Shown here: positions 1 to 7,815 of the stretch, piece after piece
Layout of the letters: each line of letters starts with the position of its first letter
Numbering within the stretch: position 1 is the stretch's first letter
DNA from: Verrucomicrobium sp. BvORR034
GTDB taxonomy: Bacteria > Verrucomicrobiota > Verrucomicrobiia > Verrucomicrobiales > Verrucomicrobiaceae
Direction: 5' to 3'
Assembly: GCF_000739635.1 (NCBI RefSeq)
Contig: NZ_BATQ01000133.1
Location: 62,001-126,000 of the forward strand
Length of the DNA stretch: 64,000 bases
Notes under the pieces: generated by a model
What the model was told of the DNA's origin: nothing
Database searches by the model: none
The model's input: the letters and a program-made list of their open reading frames with translations, nothing else
Made by a program: the position numbers and the translations under genes

Positions 1-116
1 GTGAAATGAAAAGTGATACCGGTGCCCCGCCGGTTCAGGCTACCGTCCACAGCACTGAAAGCCAGGCACACATCCCCCCTCCCTACCAAGACCTCCACCT
101 GATCCTGCTAAGTAGG

Positions 117-295
117 ATTTTGAGACTGCGGTGAGCATCACCGCTTTGGCGAGGCCTTGTGACAAACTTCAACCTGTCCAGAACTACCGAATCCCTGCTC
201 CTCCGGCGACCTCTTCCACGCCTTGCTCCACACAGGACTCCCAAAAGCGGCAATTCTCGCCGCAGTCCCAAAGATGCTTCGCATCCAGGTGTTGT
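117..295. repeat. Dispersed hairpin element, family A, copy 1
   Basis: This 179-bp intergenic element matches 46797-46983. It contains three hairpins. The first, at 128-144, has stem GCGGTGA/TCACCGC and loop GCA. The second, at 247-263, is a GCGGCAA/TCGCCGC stem with one mismatch and loop TTC. The third, at 273-285, has stem GATGC/GCATC and loop TTC. The first two hairpins are roughly inverted copies of each other, as in a REP doublet (REPIN). Shared flanking words are GCCTTGTGA, ACACAGGACTC and CAGGTGTTGT. No coding function is apparent, and the remainder of positions 1-367 holds no gene that I can support. Confidence 0.75.
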
Positions 296-367
296 TCCTC
301 CACCGAAAAAGGACCCACTGCACGCCAGCATCACGCTGGAGGCCCAAGAAATACCTCGAACCCTCAA

Positions 368-448
368 CTGACGCACTGACGCACTGACGCACTGACGCAC
401 TGACGCACTGACGCACTGACGCACTGACGCACTGACGCACTGACGCAC
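368..448. repeat. 8-bp tandem repeat, about 10 units (CTGACGCA)n
   Basis: Ten uninterrupted, essentially perfect copies of CTGACGCA lie seven bases beyond the ppc stop codon. The array is open in several frames, where it would encode a repeated CVSASVRQ-type peptide. That is a by-product of the octamer and not evidence of a gene. Such an array is prone to slippage and may vary in copy number between strains. Confidence 0.93.
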
Positions 449-455
449 CAAGCCC

Positions 456-3245
456 CTACCCCGTCGTCCGCAACCCGGACGCAATCGCATTGATCGAAAT
501 CAGCAAGTCCGGAATCATGGCCTCCGCGGCGGCGGTGTCCCCGGCCGCTGTGAGCCCACGCCATTCCTTCAGCAAGGCGACCTGCTGGTGGTGCAGCACC
601 TTGAGCGGCTCCTCGCGTACCTGGAGCGTGCGGGCCATGCGGGGCCGTCGGGAGCCAAATCCGCCACCATGCAAAATGTTCGCCAGATGATCGCGGGTGC
701 GATGAAACTCGGCGATGATCTGGTCCATGAACCGCGTCCGGATGGCCTCATCCGCAACCAGTGAGCCATAGGCCAGCATGATCTCTTCATTCGCGCTGAC
801 GATGGAACCGTCCATGTTAGTCAGGACGTAACGCAGGAAACTGGATTCCGAGATGCTGTCTGCCAGGGCCGAGTAATCCTCTGGAGCCTCCACCTTGAGC
901 CGCTCAAAGGCGGAGCCGACCCCGAACCAGCCCGGCAGATAGAAGCGGGACTGCGTCCAGGAGAAAACCCAGGGAATGGCACGAAGATCCTCCAGACTGG
1001 CACGCCCAGTGCGACGCGAGGGGCGCGAACCAATGCGGGAGTTCTCCAGCGCATCAATGGGGGTCGCCTCACGGTAGAAGGTGATAAAGTCCGGCGCATG
1101 CAGAAGGCCGCGGTAGGCCTCCATGCTCCAGCCTGCGATCCGGTCCAGAATCTCGCGGCAGGGATCCGCCGGCTTGGGCGCATGGCGATGCTTGGCCGTC
1201 GCCGCAGATACAGATGCGGTGAGGGTCTCCACCTGATAGGTGGCAGAGCCGAGATGGGAGTATTTTTGAGCAATGGTCTCCCCCTGCTCCGTCATGCGGA
1301 ACGAACCACCGAGTGATCCATGAGGCAGCGCCTCCATGAACCAATGCGTAGGACCAGCCCCGCGGCCCACCGTACCACCACGACCGTGGAAGAACACCGG
1401 ACGCACGCCGTGACGGCGCGTCACTTCAAACAAGGCCTCCTGAGCACGATGAAGGCCCCACTGGCTGGCAAAGATGCCGCAGTCCTTGTTGGAGTCTGAA
1501 TAGCCCAGCATCATCTGGAAGTCGGGCGTGTTGCTGCCGCCCTCCCCCATCAGGCTGATGCGAGTGACCGGGTGGGCGAGAAAATCATCCACCACAGAGG
1601 GCGCATGGGCGAGGTCGTCCATGGTCTCAAACAGGGGCACCACTGGCAGCGGGCTGCGCAGGCCCTGAGCGGTGAGCTCGATCAGGCCCGCCTCCCGCGC
1701 CAGCACATAGACCGTGAGCAGGTCATTCACCCCTCGGGTCATGGAAACAATCAACGAACCGAGACCTGCCCCACCGTAGCGGGCGCGGTACTCGGCCAGC
1801 ACGCGATAACACTCCAGCACCGCATCGGCCTCCGGTCCCGCCGAGAGCCCAGGGGAAAGAAACGGCCGGGGTGACGCGAGTTCATGGTCCAACAGCGTCC
1901 GTTTTTCCTCTTCCGACCAAGTGGGGAAACTGTTAGCATTGGGCACACCTGCCTTCACCAGGAGCTGCGTGAGTGCCTTGTCGTGGAAGGCAGAATTCTG
2001 CCGCACGTCCAAGATCGCAGAATGGAAACCAAAGGCCGCAAGCTGGTGGCGCAAGGGGTCCACATAGTCCTGTACCAGATGCTCCGCACCGACGGCGCTC
2101 AGGCATTCAGCCAGGAGAAGGAGGTCGGCATCCAATGCTCCGGGGGCAGTATAGATCGTGGCGGCATCAGGATGATCACGCGTGAGCAGCAGCTTGCCAC
2201 GCATCAAGGAAGCGGCCAGACGCCAGGGTTCTTCGTCATGATGATCCAGCAGGGCGGCAACATCCACGACCTCATGCCCTTCCAGCTCCTTCACCAAACG
2301 AGCCACTAGCTCTTCCAAAACAGCAGGCACTTCCTGGAAATGCTTGCTGAGCGGCAGGTTGTAGGCAAGCCGGTCCAACTTGCGAGCGAAGAGCCGGAGC
2401 GCATTGTTGCGCAGCGACTGGAGGGAGGACTTGGTGACCTCTGCGGTCACAAACGGATGCCCGTCGCGGTCGCCACCGATCCAGGTGCCAAAGCGGATCA
2501 AGGGCGGCAGATCCTTCAACGCCACGGGGTCAAGCCCCGCCGCAACCCATGCCTCCCGCAAATGGGTACGGGTACGGGTGACCGCGTCAGGAAAGACCTC
2601 ACGCAAGAAGAAGAGGGCGTTCTCCAGCTCTTCAGCAATGCTGGGCCGGGTGACGTGAATTTCCCCGGTGCGCCAGAGGGATTCCAACTGGGCCTCCAAG
2701 AAACCTCGAACCCGCTCCTGCTCTCGGGGGGTAAAAGCGGGATTCTCCCGCCGCTCCAGCAGGTCGTAAATCTCGCGATGCCGTTCACGCACGCTGTCGC
2801 GCTTGGCCTCCGTAGGGTGCGCGGTGAGCACGGGTTCCACGCGCACGGACTTCATGATCTCCACCATGGCCCGGGCATCCAGATTCAGATCCCGCATGGC
2901 GGCCAGCTTGTCTGGCCACAGTCCACGCTCAGCCAGCGGTCCGAGCTCCTTCTCGCGCAACCGTCGCACCTGCAGGGCGACGCGCTCCTCGACAAGGTTC
3001 AGCAGCTGGAAGGCGGTGGAGTATGCCTGGCAGAGCGGTCGGTTGGGCCCGGATTGCTCTGGCAGCGGCTGCCCTGTCCAGGGCATGCGGTCGGCCAGTT
3101 CGGGCTCGCCAATCCGGCGCAGGGCCGCGGCAAAGGCTTCCATGAGAAAGGACAACTCCTCATCAAGGAGTTTAAATCCATGTTCGATCAGTGTTGAGGC
3201 AGGCTTCGTTTCCAAGGTCTTGTCTCCCAACCAAGCACAAGACAT
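456..3245 (-). CDS. ppc: Phosphoenolpyruvate carboxylase
   Basis: This enzyme carboxylates phosphoenolpyruvate with bicarbonate to oxaloacetate, replenishing the TCA cycle in the cytoplasm. The family signatures occur in order: VLTAHPTE with the catalytic His near residue 140, GGDRDGHPFV, LGYSDSNKDCG, the loop FHGRGGTVGRGAGP, a TEQGE segment and RFYLPGWFGVG. The protein ends in the canonical form, ISINAIASGLRTTG, so it is full length at 929 aa (E. coli 883). An ATG at 3245 is chosen. A TTG at 3281 would add 12 residues and overlap the upstream stop as TTGA, so coupled translation from there is possible. The family is certain; only the start is open. Confidence 0.95.
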   Translation of the reverse strand: MSCAWLGDKTLETKPASTLIEHGFKLLDEELSFLMEAFAAALRRIGEPELADRMPWTGQPLPEQSGPNRPLCQAYSTAFQLLNLVEERVALQVRRLREKELGPLAERGLWPDKLAAMRDLNLDARAMVEIMKSVRVEPVLTAHPTEAKRDSVRERHREIYDLLERRENPAFTPREQERVRGFLEAQLESLWRTGEIHVTRPSIAEELENALFFLREVFPDAVTRTRTHLREAWVAAGLDPVALKDLPPLIRFGTWIGGDRDGHPFVTAEVTKSSLQSLRNNALRLFARKLDRLAYNLPLSKHFQEVPAVLEELVARLVKELEGHEVVDVAALLDHHDEEPWRLAASLMRGKLLLTRDHPDAATIYTAPGALDADLLLLAECLSAVGAEHLVQDYVDPLRHQLAAFGFHSAILDVRQNSAFHDKALTQLLVKAGVPNANSFPTWSEEEKRTLLDHELASPRPFLSPGLSAGPEADAVLECYRVLAEYRARYGGAGLGSLIVSMTRGVNDLLTVYVLAREAGLIELTAQGLRSPLPVVPLFETMDDLAHAPSVVDDFLAHPVTRISLMGEGGSNTPDFQMMLGYSDSNKDCGIFASQWGLHRAQEALFEVTRRHGVRPVFFHGRGGTVGRGAGPTHWFMEALPHGSLGGSFRMTEQGETIAQKYSHLGSATYQVETLTASVSAATAKHRHAPKPADPCREILDRIAGWSMEAYRGLLHAPDFITFYREATPIDALENSRIGSRPSRRTGRASLEDLRAIPWVFSWTQSRFYLPGWFGVGSAFERLKVEAPEDYSALADSISESSFLRYVLTNMDGSIVSANEEIMLAYGSLVADEAIRTRFMDQIIAEFHRTRDHLANILHGGGFGSRRPRMARTLQVREEPLKVLHHQQVALLKEWRGLTAAGDTAAAEAMIPDLLISINAIASGLRTTG

Positions 3246-3277
3246 GCCGCTGCGCCCGGAAAAGGTCGCCAAATGCG

Positions 3278-3937
3278 TCAACCTTCTGCCACATCCAACT
3301 CATGCACACGATAAAACCGGCCCAGCCCTTGGAGCTTGCCGGTGAGTTCCACCGTCCAGCGGACTTGGGGTGTTTTCATCAGCCCCGAACCGGGCAGGCC
3401 TGCCGGAAGGGCGACATCATAGGTCTGCTGCCAGGTATCGCCGGCCATGACCCGAAGTTCTCTGGCTTCTGCCAGCACCTGCTCATGGCGAATTTTCTCA
3501 TTCTCCAAGCGTTCGCGGCGGGCAGTCCGTCCCTTGCCCATGTGCTTGGTCACGACCCGGCTGGTGATCTCCCGGCAGATCACCCTCACCTTCACGGAGC
3601 GGAGAGTGGCAGGACCGGGCTGAATCAGCGCCACCTTGAATGAGGTGCCTGGTCGCACCGGCAGCTCAGAGACCTCTACCAATGTGGCCGTCGTCCCGGC
3701 CGCGAAGAGCTGGGTGATCCATGACCAGATGAAAAGCGTGCCCAAGAAACACATGCCGCCGCCGACCAGCCAGGCCAGCCACCTTTTGTCCGCCCCGGTG
3801 GAGCCGTAAAAGAGAATCGAGCTCCCCAACCCCAGCAAGACAATGGCGGCGATGAGCGAGCATCCCAGCCCCGCCCCCTGCGCCTTGCCGACGAGGCGGT
3901 GACTGAGCACGGGGGGCACATCAACAACTTGCGGCAT
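3278..3937 (-). CDS. Hypothetical two-helix membrane protein
   Basis: I do not recognise this 219-aa protein. Two hydrophobic helices follow a short N-terminal leader, the first around LIAAIVLLGLGSSILFYG and the second around LVGGGMCFLGTLFIWSWI. The remaining 140 residues are soluble, rich in beta-type sequence, with a basic charged stretch GKGRTARRERLENEK. The start is set at ATG 3937 because AAGGAG lies six bases upstream; another ATG at 3943 sits directly against that site. It lies 32 bp upstream of ppc on the same strand and 25 bp downstream of the DUF971 gene, so the three may be cotranscribed. Confidence 0.7.
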   Translation of the reverse strand: MPQVVDVPPVLSHRLVGKAQGAGLGCSLIAAIVLLGLGSSILFYGSTGADKRWLAWLVGGGMCFLGTLFIWSWITQLFAAGTTATLVEVSELPVRPGTSFKVALIQPGPATLRSVKVRVICREITSRVVTKHMGKGRTARRERLENEKIRHEQVLAEARELRVMAGDTWQQTYDVALPAGLPGSGLMKTPQVRWTVELTGKLQGLGRFYRVHELDVAEG

Positions 3938-3962
3938 GGGCATCTCCTTTTTTCCTGTTCCA

Positions 3963-4319
3963 TCATTCGTCGGCCAAACGACGAAGGTAGTCAAACGGGT
4001 AGATCCCGGTGCAATGCCCGTCGCTGAACTCAAATAACAACGCATAACCGCCGACGGACTTCCACCCGGTGACAGTCACGCCGGGGTACTCCTTCTGGTC
4101 GGTGCCGCCGTAGAGCTTCCCCAGCAAATCCCGCTCGCCAATATTCTCCGCACTGGGCGAGGCCGCGCGCAGCTTCTCCATGGGGAGGAAGCTCTCCTTG
4201 CCGTCCTCCCAGGCGATGGCGATCTCGTTTCCAATAGCGGCGATGTTGAGCGGGCGAATCATGCGCCGAACATTCAACAAGCCCGCCACTGAGCAACCAA
4301 TAGTCTCGATGTCATCCAT
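3963..4319 (-). CDS. DUF971 (gamma-butyrobetaine hydroxylase-like N-terminal) domain protein
   Basis: This is a 118-aa single-domain protein. It shows the DUF971 pattern: an IAAIGNEIAIAWEDG strand pair, a LEKLR-like helix (MEKLRAASPSAEN), and the C-terminal VGGYALLFEFSDGHCTGIYP followed by FDYLRRL. In larger proteins this domain is found at the N terminus of 2-oxoglutarate dioxygenases or attached to Mrp/ApbC Fe-S carriers; stand-alone versions have no established role. The CPxC-type metal-binding pair seen in some members is absent here (ASPSAEN). GAAGGAGG lies just upstream of the ATG, making the start secure. Confidence 0.85.
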   Translation of the reverse strand: MDDIETIGCSVAGLLNVRRMIRPLNIAAIGNEIAIAWEDGKESFLPMEKLRAASPSAENIGERDLLGKLYGGTDQKEYPGVTVTGWKSVGGYALLFEFSDGHCTGIYPFDYLRRLADE

Positions 4320-4388
4320 CGAGCCTCCTTCGGATTACATTCCTCGACTGGTTTACGGGATCGCCGAATCCCCAGACTACTGGCTTGC

Positions 4389-5099
4389 TTAGCCTTTAGG
4401 CACCACGCTCACGGCCATCACGCCTTCCTGGGGCCACCATCCGGCAATCCGGACCTCCATGCCCTTCCCAGCGATCTCGGTCTTCACGGCCTCGATCAGA
4501 CGCTTCTCACTGTCAGGAGTGACCGGCGTGCCAAAGAATGGCTCAAGGTTCTTGATGACCGCGTCGTTGCCCGCGATGCCAATCAAGGTCACCTTCGTCC
4601 CCTGTATGCCGCCGCTAGGTGGCGTGGGCGAACGGCCCACTGCCGTATCCACGGGACCGCTCATGACGATCACCTGACGAAGCTGGGTGGTACTGCCATT
4701 CACATGGGCCTCCGCGATCTGCTGGCGGATGGCCTTCTCCTGATTGCGACGTTCAACTTCTGCCTGGGCCAGCTCACGAGGAGTTTTGCCTGGGGTGTAC
4801 ACGCCACCAATCGTGACATGAGGGAGAATTTCTTTTCCCTCCTTCACCGGAGCCACGGCCACGGGAGCATCCCCGGTCGGTGGTTTGATCACCACCGTCG
4901 GCCGGGACATGTCCGGAGTCACCAGAATAGGGCCACTAGTGGGCGGCTTGATGACGGCCGTAGGGCTGAGCAGCCCCTGGCTCTGGACCTCAGGCGCCCG
5001 CTCGGGCAGCGGACCGAACACCGGCAACGGCAATTCGTCCTCCGCCAGTGCGAGACTGGAGGCGGCGAGGAGGCACGGAATTAGCTGCCAAAAATTCAC
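4389..5099 (-). CDS. Secreted protein with a POTRA-like C-terminal domain
   Basis: This 236-aa protein has a signal peptide (about residues 1-19, cleavage near SLALA-ED). A Pro-rich linker contains two related units, AVIKPPTSGP and VVIKPPTGDAP. A short charged helix (RELAQAEVERRNQEKAIRQQ) follows. The C-terminal 70 residues resemble the POTRA fold of ShlB/FhaC-type transporters: LEPFFGTPVTPDSEKRL, a helix, then GMEVRIAGWWPQEGVMAVSV. No beta barrel follows, so it would be a periplasmic POTRA-only protein. The start codon is GTG with no clear ribosome site. The POTRA assignment is by pattern only. Confidence 0.6.
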   Translation of the reverse strand: MNFWQLIPCLLAASSLALAEDELPLPVFGPLPERAPEVQSQGLLSPTAVIKPPTSGPILVTPDMSRPTVVIKPPTGDAPVAVAPVKEGKEILPHVTIGGVYTPGKTPRELAQAEVERRNQEKAIRQQIAEAHVNGSTTQLRQVIVMSGPVDTAVGRSPTPPSGGIQGTKVTLIGIAGNDAVIKNLEPFFGTPVTPDSEKRLIEAVKTEIAGKGMEVRIAGWWPQEGVMAVSVVPKG

Positions 5100-5170
5100 G
5101 GCGGCATTTAATGGCAGGTTTGTCGCGTGCTGACAAGACTCTTTGAGGCTAGATTCTCCTAAATTTTACC

Positions 5171-6235
5171 ATGCCGGACGAAGCACCCACCATTACGCGG
5201 CGCAAAGAGTTCATCACCATCAGTGATGAACTCCGCACTTACCTCCGGCATTATGGGCGCCTCGCGGCGCTTCCCGCGCTCTACCGAGACCTCCAGAGCT
5301 TCATGAGCGCCTACCCGCTGATGGACAAGGAGGGGCGCAGCACCCTCTGGGACACCGTGGTGTATGAGCGATCCCAGCTGAAAGACCTTTGGCCACGCCT
5401 CACCAGCATCTACTCCCTTCTCAAGACGGGCGACCTGAAAGCGGTGCCCCACCTCTACGTGGAGCGGGTGGATTTTTGCGGTTTCGGCAACAGCAAGCCC
5501 TTCCGCATCCGCGTGGTCAACGAGTATAACGACAACTACGATCACTTCTACATCAAGGTGGCGGACGCCTCCCGCGTGTACGGGCTGGAACTGGAGCACC
5601 TCCTCTCCCCCAACCGAATCAACTACCTCGTGCATGAGGACACCCTGATCGAAGAGCACATCGCCGGGGTGCCAGGGGATGTCTTCATCAGCGAGTACTT
5701 CGAGCGCTCCGACGTGAACCGCGTCCGTATCGCCAAGGAGTTCGTGAAATTCAGCGAGCGCTGCTTCATCCGCCTGCTGGGGGACATGCGCAGCTACAAC
5801 TACGTGGTGGACATGACGCCCGACTTTGAGGAGACCCAGTACCGCGTTCGGGCCATCGATTTCGACCAGCAGAGCTACGAGGGGGCCAAAAGCGTGTACC
5901 TGCCCCAGTTCTACAAGGAGAACCTCCCCGTGGTGAAGCTCTGCACAAAGTATCTGAACTACGCCACCATGCAGCAGTACCAGCAGGAGGAGCGCAGCCT
6001 CATTGCCCGACGGTACCTCTCAGAGAAGTCACGCCTCCGATCCCTCTTCCGTGCCATGAAGCACCATCCCGCAGAGCCGCCGCCCAAAGTGGTGCAGCTC
6101 AAGACGGAACTCGGGGAGTATCACGGCACCGGGATCTTCGACGACTGCCTCAGTATGGGAGACATCGTCGAGCGGCACATCGAGCACATGCTGGGCAAGC
6201 AGTTGGGCGAAAAAACCAGCGCCCATCTCCACTGA
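5171..6235 (+). CDS. Conserved protein of unknown function, possibly kinase-like
   Basis: This 354-aa soluble protein has no signal peptide. I recall similar uncharacterised proteins, ending in an AIDFDQQSYEG motif, in Bacteroidetes-type genomes, but know no function. The region from about 165 to 245 has IEEHIAGVPGDVF, then LGDMRSYNYVVDMTP and RVRAIDFDQQSYEG. An N followed by a DFD motif recalls the catalytic loop and metal-binding segment of protein-kinase-like folds such as HipA or APH; this is weak inference. The gene is divergent from the POTRA-like gene and stands alone. ATG at 5171 follows an A/T-rich leader without a strong ribosome site. Confidence 0.75.
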   Translation: MPDEAPTITRRKEFITISDELRTYLRHYGRLAALPALYRDLQSFMSAYPLMDKEGRSTLWDTVVYERSQLKDLWPRLTSIYSLLKTGDLKAVPHLYVERVDFCGFGNSKPFRIRVVNEYNDNYDHFYIKVADASRVYGLELEHLLSPNRINYLVHEDTLIEEHIAGVPGDVFISEYFERSDVNRVRIAKEFVKFSERCFIRLLGDMRSYNYVVDMTPDFEETQYRVRAIDFDQQSYEGAKSVYLPQFYKENLPVVKLCTKYLNYATMQQYQQEERSLIARRYLSEKSRLRSLFRAMKHHPAEPPPKVVQLKTELGEYHGTGIFDDCLSMGDIVERHIEHMLGKQLGEKTSAHLH

Positions 6236-6377
6236 CCCTTTCACAAAGGCCCGATTCTTGCGGTGGAAGCCGGGAGCATTTTTGCCATCAACCCGTTCTG
6301 GCAGCTTTTGAAATCGCTGTTTTACTGGTTATGGCATTGGCACGAGCCGACTCCCAGCCCTTCCTCCTGACACCTCC

Positions 6378-6734
6378 ATGAGACTACCCAACATTTTTGA
6401 AGCCGACACCCCACCTGTTTCGTTTCCCGCTGGCACGGTCATTTTTTCTGAGGGTGAGGATGGGGACTCCCTGTACGTCGTCAAAGAGGGAGAGGTGGAG
6501 CTGAAGGTGAAGGGCCGCCTGGTGGAGGTGGTGAAGGCGGATGGTTTCTTTGGCGAGATGGCTATTATCGAGAACGGCCCCCGCACCGCCACAGCCACCG
6601 CCAGCGTGGACTGCGAGCTCATCCCCATCAACGAGAAGCGGTTTGAGTTCATGGTGCATGAGGTGCCGAACTTCGCCATCCACGTCATGCGCGGCCTGAG
6701 CCGCCGCCTCCGCAGCGTGGATGAGGGGGGCTAG
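6378..6734 (+). CDS. Stand-alone cyclic nucleotide-binding (Crp-like) domain protein
   Basis: This 118-aa protein is essentially one cNMP-binding beta roll. It begins FPAGTVIFSEGEDGDSLYVV and carries the phosphate-binding cassette as FGEMAIIENGPRTATATA, which keeps the FGE, the PR pair and the following TA. The C-terminal helix region is short and there is no helix-turn-helix, so it cannot act alone as a Crp-type transcription factor. It could be a ligand-sensing or interaction subunit. A similar domain is fused to the SulP transporter at the other end of the window. A 140-bp gap precedes it; an inverted repeat follows the stop. Confidence 0.85.
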   Translation: MRLPNIFEADTPPVSFPAGTVIFSEGEDGDSLYVVKEGEVELKVKGRLVEVVKADGFFGEMAIIENGPRTATATASVDCELIPINEKRFEFMVHEVPNFAIHVMRGLSRRLRSVDEGG

Positions 6735-6735
6735 G

Positions 6736-6832
6736 AAGTTTTCAGCTTCAAGTTTCAAGTTTTCCGCTGCACCCTCCACCAGCGAGGCTTTGATCTCCAA
6801 CTGAAAACTGAAAACTTGAAACTGAAAACTTT
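6736..6832. repeat. A/T-rich long inverted repeat
   Basis: The left arm reads AAGTTTTCAGCTTCAAGTTT (6736-6755). The right arm (about 6812-6832) is its reverse complement with one mismatch and continues into further GAAAACT units. The arms are separated by roughly 55 bp. It starts two bases after the cNMP-domain stop codon, so it may serve as a terminator-like structure. Similar A/T-rich GAAAACTTGAAACT words suggest a dispersed repeat. Confidence 0.7.
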
Positions 6833-6867
6833 TACAGCCTTCCATTCCCTGCTACGGAACGCAGTTC

Positions 6868-7791
6868 ATGAAGCTGCTTCTGGAGACCCTGCAATCTGGC
6901 GCGGACTACCTCGCCAAACGCGGGGTGGAAGATGCGCGACTGAACATGGAGCACCTCCTGGCCCATGTACTGGGCTGTCGTCGGCTGGATCTTTATCTCA
7001 GGTTTGATCAAACGCTCAACGAACCGGAACTTCAGCCACTGCGCGTGCTGCTGAAGCGACGCGGCGAGGGCGAACCTCTGCAACACCTGCTGGGCACAGT
7101 GGAATTTCACGACAGTGAATTTGTCTGCGATCACCGTGCGCTCGTCCCCCGGCCCGAGACGGAACACCTCGTGCATCTGCTGGTGGATAAATGGTTCCCA
7201 AAAGGGGCACCGCCTGCCCGCCTTCTGGACGTGGGCACCGGTTCTGGATGCATCGGCCTTTCCCTGGCCAAGGCCTGGCCAGCCGCAGAGGTGCTGCTGG
7301 TGGACATCTCTGAAGATGCTCTGGAGTTGGCCCGCATGAACGCCGGACGACTCGGTCTCAATGGACAAAAGGTGCGTCTGGTGCGCAGCGACCTGTTGGA
7401 GCATGCCGACGGTCAGTTTGACCTGATCGTGGCCAATCTCCCGTACATCCCCACGGCCGAACTCAAGGAGATCAGTCGTGAGGTGGCGCATGATCCCAAC
7501 CTGGCGCTCGATGGTGGCGCGAACGGGCTGATCATCGTGGACCGACTGCTGGAAACGGCTCCAGAGCACCTCACGGAGAACGGCCTGCTGGCCTTGGAGC
7601 TCCACTACGATCAAGCATCTGCCGTCAGCGAACGCTTGCAGAAACTCGGATTTCAGGCCATCCAGTCGGCCGAGGATCTCGCAGGCATTCCCCGGTTCGT
7701 CTTTGCCCGCCGCCCTCCCCTGCCTCCCGCTCCACCGGCCTCACCGGATGACGCAAGGAGCGTGGATGACTCTCCCTCTATTTCACCCTGA
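6868..7791 (+). CDS. prmC: Peptide chain release factor N5-glutamine methyltransferase
   Basis: PrmC (HemK) uses S-adenosylmethionine to methylate the GGQ glutamine of release factors in the cytoplasm. The 307-aa protein has the N-terminal helical substrate-binding domain (about 1-85). The methyltransferase core follows, with VPRPETEHLV, the SAM loop LLDVGTGSGCIGLSLA and acidic VDISEDAL. The catalytic tetrapeptide is NLPY (LIVANLPYIPTAEL) where most relatives have NPPY. The last 25 residues are Pro/Ser-rich and not part of the fold. murA follows 25 bp later. Confidence 0.93.
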   Translation: MKLLLETLQSGADYLAKRGVEDARLNMEHLLAHVLGCRRLDLYLRFDQTLNEPELQPLRVLLKRRGEGEPLQHLLGTVEFHDSEFVCDHRALVPRPETEHLVHLLVDKWFPKGAPPARLLDVGTGSGCIGLSLAKAWPAAEVLLVDISEDALELARMNAGRLGLNGQKVRLVRSDLLEHADGQFDLIVANLPYIPTAELKEISREVAHDPNLALDGGANGLIIVDRLLETAPEHLTENGLLALELHYDQASAVSERLQKLGFQAIQSAEDLAGIPRFVFARRPPLPPAPPASPDDARSVDDSPSISP

Positions 7792-7815
7792 CCCCTCTCC
7801 CCTAACTCCTCTCTC

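Noticed and set aside
368-448. CRISPR array
   Set aside because: Repeat units are only 8 bp and contiguous, with no spacers, and no cas genes are present.
364-564. Open frames through the octamer array encoding a CVSASVRQ repeat peptide
   Set aside because: An 8-bp perfect repeat is open in several frames on the minus strand at once; there is no ribosome site and the frames overlap ppc.
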